Shown here piece after piece: positions 26,401 to 33,406 of a DNA stretch of 33,879 nucleotides. Source of the DNA: CAZGUH01 sp964529005 (GTDB lineage Bacteria; Actinomycetota; Acidimicrobiia; Acidimicrobiales; Ilumatobacteraceae); NCBI GenBank assembly GCA_964529005.1, contig CAZGUH010000041.1:1-33879 (forward strand), written 5' to 3'. A program made the translations under genes and the position numbers. The stretch's first letter is position 1. Each line of letters begins with the position of its first letter. Below the pieces are notes generated by a model. That model made no database searches. It saw only the letters and a list, made by a program, of their open reading frames with translations, and was not told where the DNA came from.

Positions 26401-28690
26401 GCTCCTCGCGGTCGCCGTGGTCGATCACGTCGTAGATCGTCGGCGATTTCATGTTGAGTGCCAGTTCCAACAGCCACGTGCCGTTGGCGCGATGGGTGCC
26501 GTAGTCAGAGGTGGCGGAGACGGATTGCTTCGCCGCGTAGCCGGCGTCGAGATTCCAGACGGCGTCCTTGGCGAGGTGCGCCACCGGCACGGCCTCGGGC
26601 GCAACGTGGAACAACTCGGCGGCGAACGCCTGGATGTCGCTCGCGGGAATCCACGGCGCACCGAGATTGGCGTCGATGTCGCCGGGCAGTACGTCCTCGG
26701 GCTGCACGCGGCGCAGGGCGTCGGCGTTGCGGGCGTATCTGGCTCCGCCACGCTCCGCGACGGCGAGCTTGTGCCGGACATTGCCTGACAGGTACTCGTC
26801 CGCCGTCTTCCACTGTTTCGATTCCGGGTCGTGGTAGACCAGGTCGCCCAGTTCGGTGATGACCTGTCGCTCGGGCTTGCCGTACAGCCCGGCGATGAAC
26901 GGCAGGTCCACCCTGCCCCGCTGGTTGAGCGAGACGAGCAGACCTTCCTCGGCGCTTCGGACCTGCGTGACGGGCGGCGTGCGTCCGACCACGTCGCGGC
27001 TCATGATCGCCGCCTTGGCCGCCTTGCCGGTGACCTCGTCGTACTCCTCCAGCGACATCACCAGCATGGCGTCGGGGTCTTCGATGAACTTCACCAGGTT
27101 GGGCCGGCGGCGGATCACGCTGCCGTCGTGGGCCTCGCTGAAGCTGGTCTTGTTGATCGGGCCGTAGGCGCGCACGAAGCGGTCGTAGGCGAGGTTCAGT
27201 TCGCGGCGGGCCTCGTCGCGGTGCTGCGCCGGCCAGCCCTCGTTCTGCGACGCGAGCACGCGGCGGGCGCGGTCGCGGATGTCGATGAGCGCCGCCATGC
27301 GCTTACCGGTCAGCGTGCCGTTCGCCTTCAGCGCCGCGCCGCCGTAGACGACGGGGACGGACTGCCCGCCGGCGACCTGGTAGATGCCGCGGTCCTCGCC
27401 GACGAAGAAACTCCCCTCGTCGATGTGGCGCTGCGGCGGCGGCTTGAATCCGCCTTCGCCAAGGCTCCGGCCTGACGAGCGTCCTGGTTCTGGCGTCGCC
27501 AGGATCGGAGTGAACTGCGGCAGTCGCTGAATGGCGGCGTTGAGTCTCGCCGCAAGGTCGCCGTTGCCGCGGACGCTGTAGCCCTCGCCGTAGAGCGTGT
27601 CCTTGCGGCTCCACTCGCCCAGTACCATCTCCGGGTGATTCAGGAAGTAGCGGTTGACCGGGATTTCCACGCCCTCGACGGCAAGCGGCGCGACGCGCAG
27701 CCAGTCAGGATCAGCGTGATGTGCCGGCTCGCCGGGGGCGCGCCTGCGCAGGAACAGGATGTCGGTGACGACGGACGTGCCCTCGCGCCTGAAGGCGTCG
27801 GACGGCAGGCGGATCGCCCCCACGAAATCCGCTCTCTCGGCGAGATACTCGCGGATCGCGGCATTCTGCTTGTCGAGCGTGAAGTGCGACGTGACGACGG
27901 CGAGCACGCCGCCGGGCTTGAGCGCGTCCACGGACTTCGCGATGAAGTAGTCGTGCAGGGCGAGCTTCTGCCCGTGATAGTCGAGCTTGATGTCGGCGAA
28001 CGGGACGTTGCCGATCACGGCGTCGAGGCCGCCCTCGGGCAGTTTCGTGTCGCGGAAGTTCTCGATGCGGATGTCGTGCTGCGGGTGCAGCGCCCGGGCG
28101 ATGCGCCCGGAGATCGAGTCCAGCTCGACGCCGATGAAGCGCCTGTTCGCGCTGCCCTGGCGCATGAAGTTGCCGATGCCGCAGCCGGGTTCGAGGACCA
28201 GGGCGTCGTCGGGTGCGCCCAATCGCCCGATGGCGTCGTGGATGGCCGCGATGACCGTGGGCGACGTGTAGAAGGCGTTGAAGGTGGTGCGGCGGGCGCT
28301 CTCGTACTCCTCGGGCGAAAGCAGCGCCTTCAGCTCCTCGCCGAGCACCTGCCAGCCCGCGTCCTTGTAGCGCCCGGTCACCGGGTCGGGGAAGATGGAC
28401 AGCGCCACCGGACCGAAACCCGCGAACTTCGCGAGGGTTCGCTGCTCCTCGGGCGTGGCCCGTCGGCCATCCCGCTCAATGGCCTGCAATGTGCGGATGG
28501 CCGCGAGGATGTCGCGGGCCTTCTCCTTCTCGCCGCTGGCGATTTCGACAACCGGGACGGCCGTGTCGGCGGGTGTTTGTTCCTCGGTCTCGGCGAGTTT
28601 CGGAGTCTCGACGGAAGGCGCGGGGTCATGAACCGGCCGTGACGCCGGCGGCGGCAGGTCCCACAGCGTGGGGCCGCGACGCGCTTTCAG
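23465..28690 (-). CDS. DarB-like polyvalent protein: N6-methyltransferase plus SF2 helicase
   Basis: A giant protein of about 1740 residues typical of conjugative elements and phages. The methyltransferase part has motif I LEPGCGIGNF (166-175) and a variant motif IV, GNVPF (227-231). The helicase part has Walker A HAVGAGKTFTMA (about 853), DEAH in VLIDEAHYFKN (about 1016), ATGTPVSNTMVEMYTMQRF and the arginine-finger motif QREGRILRQGN (about 1353). The tail is coiled-coil-like and basic. DarB of phage P1 has the same domain order and protects injected DNA from restriction, so an anti-restriction role is likely. The start is unclear: a CTG at 28690 overlaps the stop of the 105-aa gene, and no ATG or GTG follows soon. 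The frame is also open upstream to a GTG at 29122 and ATG at 29116, which would nest the 105-aa gene inside it. Confidence 0.85.
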   Translation of the reverse strand: MKARRGPTLWDLPPPASRPVHDPAPSVETPKLAETEEQTPADTAVPVVEIASGEKEKARDILAAIRTLQAIERDGRRATPEEQRTLAKFAGFGPVALSIFPDPVTGRYKDAGWQVLGEELKALLSPEEYESARRTTFNAFYTSPTVIAAIHDAIGRLGAPDDALVLEPGCGIGNFMRQGSANRRFIGVELDSISGRIARALHPQHDIRIENFRDTKLPEGGLDAVIGNVPFADIKLDYHGQKLALHDYFIAKSVDALKPGGVLAVVTSHFTLDKQNAAIREYLAERADFVGAIRLPSDAFRREGTSVVTDILFLRRRAPGEPAHHADPDWLRVAPLAVEGVEIPVNRYFLNHPEMVLGEWSRKDTLYGEGYSVRGNGDLAARLNAAIQRLPQFTPILATPEPGRSSGRSLGEGGFKPPPQRHIDEGSFFVGEDRGIYQVAGGQSVPVVYGGAALKANGTLTGKRMAALIDIRDRARRVLASQNEGWPAQHRDEARRELNLAYDRFVRAYGPINKTSFSEAHDGSVIRRRPNLVKFIEDPDAMLVMSLEEYDEVTGKAAKAAIMSRDVVGRTPPVTQVRSAEEGLLVSLNQRGRVDLPFIAGLYGKPERQVITELGDLVYHDPESKQWKTADEYLSGNVRHKLAVAERGGARYARNADALRRVQPEDVLPGDIDANLGAPWIPASDIQAFAAELFHVAPEAVPVAHLAKDAVWNLDAGYAAKQSVSATSDYGTHRANGTWLLELALNMKSPTIYDVIDHGDREERVVNREETMAAREKQKLIKERFRAWVFADPGRTERLVRLYNDTYNNLRPRLFDGSHLDFPGMNRTIRLRPHQCDAVWRAMSAGNTLLAHAVGAGKTFTMAATGMKMKQAGLIRKPMYVVPNHLLEQFAREFMQLYPNAKLLVATKEDLARDRRKLLTARIASGDWDGILVTHSSFERIGMSRDYQEKFLTEQIAEYDRLLIEHAGAKGSNRNIIKQIEKQKAARVERLKDLLAREKKDDGLVFDELGVDHVLIDEAHYFKNLETPTKMERVAGIQTGGSERAFDVYMKASYLGERHPGHGVTFATGTPVSNTMVEMYTMQRFLDPAGLKSRGLEHFDAWAATFGEVIDTMEISPDGASLRPRSRFARFTNLSELQQMFRAFADVQTAGMLNLPTPKLESGKAIVVACPMSAEQHALQDQLVRRYERLRTEKVDPREDNALAITTDGRKLATDARLLSPSATDFPGSKVNRLVENVADIWRRTAATRGTQMIFCDMGVHKTPWGYSVYDDVTEKLVAAGIPRSQIAAIGDADSDAKKQALFEKVRNGTVRVLIGSTQKMGTGTNVQQRLVALHHLDAPWKPAEVEQREGRILRQGNANEEVAVYRYVTEGSFDAYMWQALETKARFIGQVITGHNAARRAEDVGGQELSYAEVKAIASGNPAVLTLAEADAELQRLALLRKNHLDEQYVARRNVRDLPGRIARFSERLAGLDADRATVTAHAGDDIVIGERAYPREDAMAVLGKRLEALPQAVREEQRVPLGTYRGLRFGLVLCPHFPPEVYLEGAATRTDRLTRGSHGARAVLNALDRLCAGYDTDISRLRQDLSIAESQLRDYQARVGRPFVHEFYQDELTALRDRLKASLAGMTAESTAGTPAATAAELAERIKALKAAHTVEAPAARAATRRLDAEEPVTTRIRRQAVARCEDAAPSHEPDAFAIPGLSALGAGAPQRAPKQYREQVADERRRTHRHLTNPVLQR

Positions 28691-29004
28691 CCGCGCGACG
28701 TGAGACTGCGGACGAACGCCATCGCGGCGTCCAGCGAGAGCTGCCCCTGCCCCTCCGCCGGAAACGCGGCCTGCAAACGATGCTCCATCTCCGCCGCCGC
28801 GATCTCCATCGCCGCGCTCGCCGCCTGGGCCGGGTCGAGTTCCGGCTTCGTCGCGGCGAGTTCCTTCTTCAGCGCCTCGTGCCGGCTTTTCAGCGCCGTT
28901 GCCAGCGATTCGGTCGCCACCAGCAGCATCCGGCCGTGGCGGAGCCGGTCGTGCAGCGGCGGGATGCGCTGCAGGAGTTCGAGGATGATCGTCTTGTACG
29001 GCAT
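28687..29004 (-). CDS. 105-aa partner upstream of the DarB-like gene
   Basis: A 105-residue, largely helical acidic protein (MPYKTIILELLQRIPPLHDR; ALKSRHEALKKELAATKPEL; QAASAAMEIAAAEMEHRL) without membrane segments or known domain. The start is secure: AGGAAGGAG sits seven bases before the ATG. Third codon positions are almost all G or C, as in the best genes here. Its stop codon lies at the start of the continuous part of the giant methyltransferase-helicase, and the other frame over these bases reads like a shadow. Probably a small coupled partner of that protein or a structural part of the transfer machinery; function unknown. Confidence 0.7.
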   Translation of the reverse strand: MPYKTIILELLQRIPPLHDRLRHGRMLLVATESLATALKSRHEALKKELAATKPELDPAQAASAAMEIAAAEMEHRLQAAFPAEGQGQLSLDAAMAFVRSLTSRG

Positions 29005-29366
29005 GGGGTTCTCCTTCCTGTTGCTGCGGTGCGTCGTCCAGGGCGACGGCCGTGTCGCTCCCGTCGAGCGGGAAGAGCAGCGGTGTTTCCCGTCCGGGGC
29101 GCCACTTCCTGCGCATGGTCACAGCGGCGCGGCCATGCCCGGCCCGCGCCGTCCCGACCGCCAGCGCGCAGCAAAGTCACCGCCCGACCGGGCAGCGCTC
29201 AGGGGCGTGGCTACGGGGGGATCGACGGGTGATTCGATGCACGCGGGGCGGGAATGACGGGGCATGGAGTCGGTGGTGTGAGTTGTGGCGTACTCACATG
29301 CCACACTCCCGCCGACGAATCAACCCAAAACTGCATCGCTCGCGGACCGCCTCGGTGTGCGGCGGG
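29005..29366. other. Regulatory/leader region with overlapping palindromes and small frames
   Basis: Two overlapping inverted repeats lie at 29277-29304: TGTGAGT-n8-ACTCACA and GTGGC-n10-GCCAC, plausible operators for the adjacent XRE regulator. On the reverse strand two coupled small frames can be read: 29265-29119 (48 codons, MPRHSRPACIE) whose stop overlaps a GTG at 29122, then MTMRRKWRPGRETPLLFPLD, which runs without a stop into the giant gene frame. Third-position GC of the latter is high, so a real small or extended product is possible, but neither has a good ribosome-binding site. Confidence 0.35.
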
Positions 29367-29642
29367 TCAGCGGCGACGTACCGAGCGGATGATCGCCAGC
29401 GGGTCGTCCCACTCCAGGGCCTCGCACCAGTCGAGGAACTCGATGGGGTCGAGCCGGCGCTGGCCGGTCAGCGTCTTGTGGACGGTGGTCCTCGGGCGGT
29501 CGAGGCGCTCGGCAAGCGCCCGTACCGACAGGCCCAGCTCGTCCGCCCGGGCGTGGATGAGCCGGGCGAGACCCTGGTACGCGGAGTGCTGTAGGGGCTG
29601 CTTGGTCGGCAGTAGACGTTTTTTGCCGCGGGTCGTTGGCAC
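29367..29642 (-). CDS. XRE-family helix-turn-helix regulator
   Basis: A Cro/C1-type DNA-binding protein of about 91 residues. The helix-turn-helix is at about 38-60: LSVRALAERLDRPRTTVHKT, followed by LTGQRRLDPIEFLDWCEAL, the standard XRE layout. A basic N-terminal arm (TRGKKRLLPTKQ) precedes it. The GTG at 29642 is used; a TTG at 29678 would add 12 residues but would overlap the divergent promoter even more. It is divergent from the PEP-CTERM gene and faces the mobile-element genes, so it may control either. Overlapping palindromes lie about 65 bases past its stop (29277-29304). No ligand domain. Confidence 0.8.
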   Translation of the reverse strand: MPTTRGKKRLLPTKQPLQHSAYQGLARLIHARADELGLSVRALAERLDRPRTTVHKTLTGQRRLDPIEFLDWCEALEWDDPLAIIRSVRRR

Positions 29643-29665
29643 ATCCCTATCAGAGCGGCTATACT
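29636..29665 (+). promoter_or_regulatory. Promoter of the PEP-CTERM gene
   Basis: TTGGCA (29636-29641), an 18-base spacer and TATACT (29660-29665), about 88 bases before the ATG at 29754. It overlaps the start of the divergent XRE regulator, which could therefore repress it. Confidence 0.5.
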
Positions 29666-29753
29666 GAGGTGTCCCCAAAATGCGGACAGTCCGCGCGGGC
29701 GTGCCGTGGCGGAATCTTCCGCTTCACCCCGGATGCCCAGGAGAGAAAAGACC

Positions 29754-30389
29754 ATGCGGCTCGGAGTCGTTGTCGCCGTCATCGCCATGCTCGCCCCCCT
29801 CGCCTCCGCCGACATCATCGAGGTCGGCGGGGCGGCCGTCCTTGCAGAGCCGCCGTCCAACATCGCGCTCAACCAGTGGGAGAGCGATACCGAGATCCGC
29901 GGCTTCTTCGAGAGGCAGACCGTGCTGTTCTCGGACCTGGCCCTGGACCACGTCAACACGGGCCTCGTCGATCACGAGTCGCTGCTGGTGCCGGGCCTCG
30001 TCGCCGCCGGGACGGCGGTGCAGAGCTACCTGTTCCACGCCGACTCGGTGGCCGGCTTCGACGCCCTGCTCTCCGGCTACGTCGTCTTCGACCAGCCCAT
30101 CCTCGGCGTCCTCATCACGACGGCGTCGATGAACGGCACCGACGACTTCCTCGGCCGGCCGGGCGTGACCTACGGCAACAGCCCCGGCAGACGGCTGGAA
30201 CTACCGCCCGGCTCGCTTGACACGTTCGAGATTTCCGGGGACCGGACGCGGCTGGACTTCACGCTGAAGTTCGGTGCGGCGTACGACGAGATTCGCATCG
30301 TCACCGCCGTGCCCGAACCCGGCTCGCTCGCCCTGCTCTCCCTGGTCGGGTTCGCCGGCCTGCGGCGACGGAGGGAGGCGCGGCGATGA
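29754..30389 (+). CDS. Exported PEP-CTERM sorting-domain protein
   Basis: A 211-residue secreted protein. It has a classic signal peptide (RLGVVVAVIAMLAPLASA, cleavage after A19) and a C-terminal PEP-CTERM tail: VPEPGSLALLSLVGFAGL followed by RRRREARR. The mature part is beta-rich and acidic, without enzyme motifs. Such proteins are cleaved by an exosortase and delivered to the cell surface or extracellular matrix. This tail form is common in planctomycetes and is the best taxonomic clue in the window. The ATG follows AGGAG with about ten bases spacing. It overlaps the next gene (ATGA), so the two form an operon. Its function is unknown; the plasmid location suggests cargo. Confidence 0.85.
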   Translation: MRLGVVVAVIAMLAPLASADIIEVGGAAVLAEPPSNIALNQWESDTEIRGFFERQTVLFSDLALDHVNTGLVDHESLLVPGLVAAGTAVQSYLFHADSVAGFDALLSGYVVFDQPILGVLITTASMNGTDDFLGRPGVTYGNSPGRRLELPPGSLDTFEISGDRTRLDFTLKFGAAYDEIRIVTAVPEPGSLALLSLVGFAGLRRRREARR

Positions 30390-30937
30390 GCGCGAGTCCG
30401 TCACGCACTTCTTCGTCCACGGTTCGGCTGCTCCGTGGGGCCGGTGTCGCCGTCGCACTGGTCGGCCTGTTCCTGATTGGCCTCATGCTGCTGACCACGG
30501 GCGTTGATCGTGGGTCGCCGCTCGTGATTGCCATCGGCGCAATCTTCTCGCTCGGGGCGTTGATCCAGGGCATTCGGCTCGCCGCCCGGAGCGAGCGGCG
30601 CCGCGTCACCGAATGGGCGGACCCCGCGTTTGCCGCCCAGCTCGTGTGCGAACGGTGCGGCGTGTTCCCGCGCGAGAACGGCATCGCGCGTCCGCAATCG
30701 CGAGCGCGTGCGGCGGTCATCGTCCTCTTCGGCATCGCGGTCGTGCTGGTGATCGCGAATGCACTGCTGTCCGGGCTGGACAGGCAATCGCTTATCGGGG
30801 CGGTCGGGGTCATGTTCCTGGGCGCCTTCGCCAGCCGGTGGGCTTCGACGCCTCGGTTCGCCTGCCCGGCCTGCAAGGGTGACTCCGTCGTCTCCCGCCA
30901 GAGTGCCAAGGGTGCTCGTTGGGCCGCAAGGTTCTAG
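30386..30937 (+). CDS. Four-helix membrane protein with two CxxC knuckles
   Basis: A 183-residue membrane protein: helices at about 17-38, 45-66, 108-129 and 134-151. After each helical pair comes a CxxC: C88-x2-C91 (VCERCGVF) and C160-x2-C163 (ACPACKGD). Both would lie on the same side of the membrane and could together bind zinc. No family is recognised. The ATG overlaps the PEP-CTERM gene stop by four bases, implying co-translation and a linked role, perhaps in handling the exported partner. A short serine-rich N-terminus precedes helix one. Confidence 0.75.
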   Translation: MSASPSRTSSSTVRLLRGAGVAVALVGLFLIGLMLLTTGVDRGSPLVIAIGAIFSLGALIQGIRLAARSERRRVTEWADPAFAAQLVCERCGVFPRENGIARPQSRARAAVIVLFGIAVVLVIANALLSGLDRQSLIGAVGVMFLGAFASRWASTPRFACPACKGDSVVSRQSAKGARWAARF

Positions 30938-31212
30938 GGACCACGCGCTGACGAGTAGTTGCCAGTATTGATTCCATTCCGCGAGAAATCGCCTCTGAAT
31001 GGTCGAAGATCCTCTCCGGGCGGTGACACGGCCTCGAAGTCGATTCCTCTCTTCTACGGGCGTCTATCGAGGCCGGGAACTATGCCACAGGCTCGAACCC
31101 TTCCCTGAATGCCAGACGGGCCTTGCCGCGACTCGAAGCCACAGCTTCCCTGTCCGGTCCGCGCAACACTCGGGAACACCCGTGTCGCCTTCTCGCCGCG
31201 TCGGCCTGAGAG
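30938..31212. other. Intergenic region after the PEP-CTERM operon
   Basis: No gene is supported. The only clear structure is an inverted repeat, CGGCCTCGA (31029-31037) and TCGAGGCCG (31067-31075), with a 29-base loop; it could mark the end of the upstream transcript, although no T tract follows. Reverse-strand frames here overlap the iterons and have shadow-like composition. Confidence 0.35.
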
Positions 31213-31400
31213 TTATCCACAGGGGCCAAAGCGTTATGTAAGTTAATACATATACTGGTTAGAACGTTAGGCTCGAACGAAGGCGTTGATTCTCCGGAAC
31301 AATCGGGCGAGCCGTGCGCCCATTCGCCCGAATCTCTGCGCCCGATCGTCCGTGCCGGGTTGCGCCCAATCGCACGACAGCCATGCGCCCATTCGCCCGA
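31213..31400. other. Candidate replication origin
   Basis: A perfect DnaA box TTATCCACA (31213-31221) is followed by the most AT-rich stretch of the neighbourhood (31233-31261, with TATGTA-n6-TACATA at 31235-31252), a likely unwinding element, and then by four iteron-like repeats (31315-31400). The replication initiator gene ends only 77 bases further on. DnaA box, AT-rich DNA, iterons and adjacent initiator are the standard parts of an iteron plasmid origin. Confidence 0.7.
31315..31400 (+). repeat. Four iterons, consensus TGCGCCCAWTCGCCCGA
   Basis: Copies at 31315-31331 and 31384-31400 are identical (TGCGCCCATTCGCCCGA). Those at 31337-31353 (TGCGCCCGATCGTCCGT) and 31361-31377 (TGCGCCCAATCGCACGA) are diverged. 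Starts are 22, 24 and 23 bases apart, about two helical turns, which places them on one face of the DNA as expected for initiator binding. Confidence 0.72.
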
Positions 31401-31477
31401 CGCTGTCCCCAACTCAGTCGTCTGACTTGGTTGCCGGCATCAACGTGCCCTCGCCCCTGCCCTGCGAGCCGCACCGC

Positions 31478-32431
31478 TTACGCCTGATCGCCCGTGTCTC
31501 CGTCGGCCAAGCCGTTGAAACTCCTCGCGGCGGCATGAATGCCGTCGGGCGTCTGCCGGCGTCCAGGGAAGCGCGGCAGTTCGTGACGCGGATGGTCCAT
31601 CGCCAGGTGCGACCGATGGACGAAGCGCACGATCTCGTCGCCGTCGGCGTTCCGGTCCATCGACACCTCGTACTCCGGCAACTGGTTGGCCTTTACGACG
31701 CGGCGGATGTCGATGGCGAAGTCGGAGAAGCGCGCGGCGGAGCCGGACTTCTCGTAGAGCTGCCGCATGGTGAAGCTCCATCCTGCCTGCTGCCGGCCGG
31801 CGTGCTTGCGGGCCACGCGGTAGAGCCATCGCTCGATGCCGCCGGTCAGGAGGAAGTAGTCCTCGTGGATGGTCAGCACCCCTCCCCGCTCGACGATGCC
31901 GTCGTAGAGCCAGTCGGGCAGCGTGATGGTCATGCCGGTCGGCTCGCCGGACTGCTCGTCGGTCGTCTCGGTCCAGCTCTCAAGCCAGTGAAATGACGCG
32001 AACTTCTTCTTCCCGTCGGTGCGGATGTTGGTACGGACTGCGGTGTGGGTCAGGCGTTCCAGGGCGGCGCGGAGGCGCGTGTAATCCGCGCCGCCCGTGG
32101 TCCGCCGGATGGACTTGAGCAGGTTGTAGGGATGGAACTGAATCGTCCGCGACGGCGCCATGCCGCGGTCGAGCGCCTCGGTGATTTGCGTCGAGGCCCA
32201 GATCAGGATGTCGGCGTCCCAGATGGTCGCCATGCCGAACTGCGGGTTCGGGCTGACCTCGACCCACACGTCGCCGACCTGGTACTCGATGGGATCAAGT
32301 CGCGGCCGCTTGGCCAGGCTGAAGAACGGCCGTTCCATCGTATCGCGTTGATCGCGCACGGGAATATCGGCGAAGCTGGCGGCGAACAGGTCCGGCTGGC
32401 GGTCATCGCTCGACGGGTTGCGGCGGACCAT
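31478..32431 (-). CDS. repA: Plasmid replication initiator protein A (RPA family)
   Basis: A 317-residue protein of the replication initiator protein A family found on plasmids of alphaproteobacteria and others. Recognisable stretches include MERPFFSLAKRPRLDPIEYQ (31-50), GMATIWDADILIWASTQITE (66-85), RTIQFHPYNLLKSIRR, and WLYRVARKHAGRQQAGWSFT followed by RQLYEKSGS, a winged-helix arrangement typical of initiators. It would bind the iterons just past its 3' end. The ATG lies one base after the stop of the ribbon-helix-helix gene, so it is the last gene of a par-rep operon. The C-terminal 50 residues are polar and look variable. Confidence 0.85.
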   Translation of the reverse strand: MVRRNPSSDDRQPDLFAASFADIPVRDQRDTMERPFFSLAKRPRLDPIEYQVGDVWVEVSPNPQFGMATIWDADILIWASTQITEALDRGMAPSRTIQFHPYNLLKSIRRTTGGADYTRLRAALERLTHTAVRTNIRTDGKKKFASFHWLESWTETTDEQSGEPTGMTITLPDWLYDGIVERGGVLTIHEDYFLLTGGIERWLYRVARKHAGRQQAGWSFTMRQLYEKSGSAARFSDFAIDIRRVVKANQLPEYEVSMDRNADGDEIVRFVHRSHLAMDHPRHELPRFPGRRQTPDGIHAAARSFNGLADGDTGDQA

Positions 32432-32432
32432 C

Positions 32433-32774
32433 TCAGCCCCGCGATTCAGCAGCGTCTTGCATGCCGGCCGTCGTGGAATCGTGTTTGCGATTCGTCGTAT
32501 TCACGACAGCCCCCTCCCCGCTCGGCGCGGCCTGCCCGACCGGCGCCGGAAACCGCTGCTCCAGCAGCTCGCGGATCACGTCGGCCATGACGAGGTTCTG
32601 CATGGCGCACTGGCTCTTGACGCGCTTGTGCAGGCTGACCGGCACGTCGATGGTGAACCGCTTCATCTGCTCGCGCGGCCGTTCAGGCGATTGGGTCAGC
32701 ACCCAGTTGTCGATGCTCGCTTCCGGCGTGCCCGCGTTCGTGGGCCGCTTGCCGCCGAAGGTGACCTTCTTCAT
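32433..32774 (-). CDS. Ribbon-helix-helix partition partner (ParB/ParG-like)
   Basis: A 113-residue protein with a disordered basic N-terminal arm (1-36) and a ribbon-helix-helix fold: strand KRFTIDVP (38-45), helix VSLHKRVKSQCAMQ, helix MADVIRELLEQRF (63-75), then a polar tail. Position directly after parA (ATGA overlap) and the arm-plus-RHH layout match the small centromere-binding proteins of Type Ib partition systems such as ParG. It should bind repeated sites near the operon and stimulate ParA. Candidate sites are the 12-bp repeats at 33415-33426, 33559-33570 and 32495-32506. The last lies inside its own 3' end. Confidence 0.75.
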   Translation of the reverse strand: MKKVTFGGKRPTNAGTPEASIDNWVLTQSPERPREQMKRFTIDVPVSLHKRVKSQCAMQNLVMADVIRELLEQRFPAPVGQAAPSGEGAVVNTTNRKHDSTTAGMQDAAESRG

Positions 32775-33406
32775 GCCAGCATCCTCTGCAATTCCTCGGC
32801 GACGCCGTCGATCTCCTTGCTGGCCAGCATGTCAGGGTCAAGCTCGTAGACTGTGAGGCCCTGGGTGGCGCTCTCGGCGAAGGCAACCCGTTGACATATC
32901 GCGGTATCCAGGACCGGAATCGGATACTCCGACAGCGCGTCGGCCACGTCGCGGCCGATCGCCGTGTTGACGATTTTGCGATTGATGAGGAACGCCTTCT
33001 TCAGGGCAGGCTTGTAGACGGCGGCCTCGTGCAGCAGGTCGATGATCTCCTTGGCCGCCCACACGTCGTAGGGCGACGGCTGGACGGGAACGAGCACCAG
33101 GTCGCTGGCCATGATCGCCGAGCGGGCCACGTCGTAGACGCGCGGCGGGCCGTCGATGATGACGGTCTGGTAGTTGCCGGCCAGCGCCGGAAGTTCCTTG
33201 TGAATCGACGACTTGGGCAGGCCGACCACGGGAAACAGCGGCTCGCCATGCCGCGCCGCGGCCCAGTCGAGAGCGCTGCCCTGCGGGTCGGCGTCGAGCA
33301 GCAGCACGGTTTTCTTCTGGCGCGCCAGGGCGGTAGCCAGGTGAACGGCCAGCGTGGTCTTGCCCACGCCGCCCTTCTGATTCAGTATCGCAATGACCTT
33401 CGGCAC
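32771..33406 (-). CDS. parA: ParA-type partition ATPase
   Basis: A 211-residue Walker-type partition ATPase without an N-terminal HTH, so a small Type Ib-like ParA. The deviant Walker A is QKGGVGKTTLAVHLA (10-24), Walker A' VLLLDADPQGSALDW, Walker B TVIIDGPP, and DLVLVPVQPSPYDVWA is also typical. I choose the GTG at 33406 because PKVIAILNQKGGVGKTT is then the N-terminus, as in the family; an ATG at 33469 would add 21 residues across one copy of the 12-bp repeat. It heads the parA-RHH-repA operon and ensures segregation of the element. Confidence 0.87.
   Translation of the reverse strand: MPKVIAILNQKGGVGKTTLAVHLATALARQKKTVLLLDADPQGSALDWAAARHGEPLFPVVGLPKSSIHKELPALAGNYQTVIIDGPPRVYDVARSAIMASDLVLVPVQPSPYDVWAAKEIIDLLHEAAVYKPALKKAFLINRKIVNTAIGRDVADALSEYPIPVLDTAICQRVAFAESATQGLTVYELDPDMLASKEIDGVAEELQRMLA

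Noticed and set aside
31315..31400. Short regularly spaced repeats as a CRISPR array
   Set aside because: Repeat units are 17 bp with 5-7 bp between them and are degenerate; there are no cas genes. They fit iterons next to repA.
31080..31412. 110-codon reverse-strand frame over the origin
   Set aside because: It is made of iteron DNA (repeating GEWAHG) and has no ribosome-binding site.
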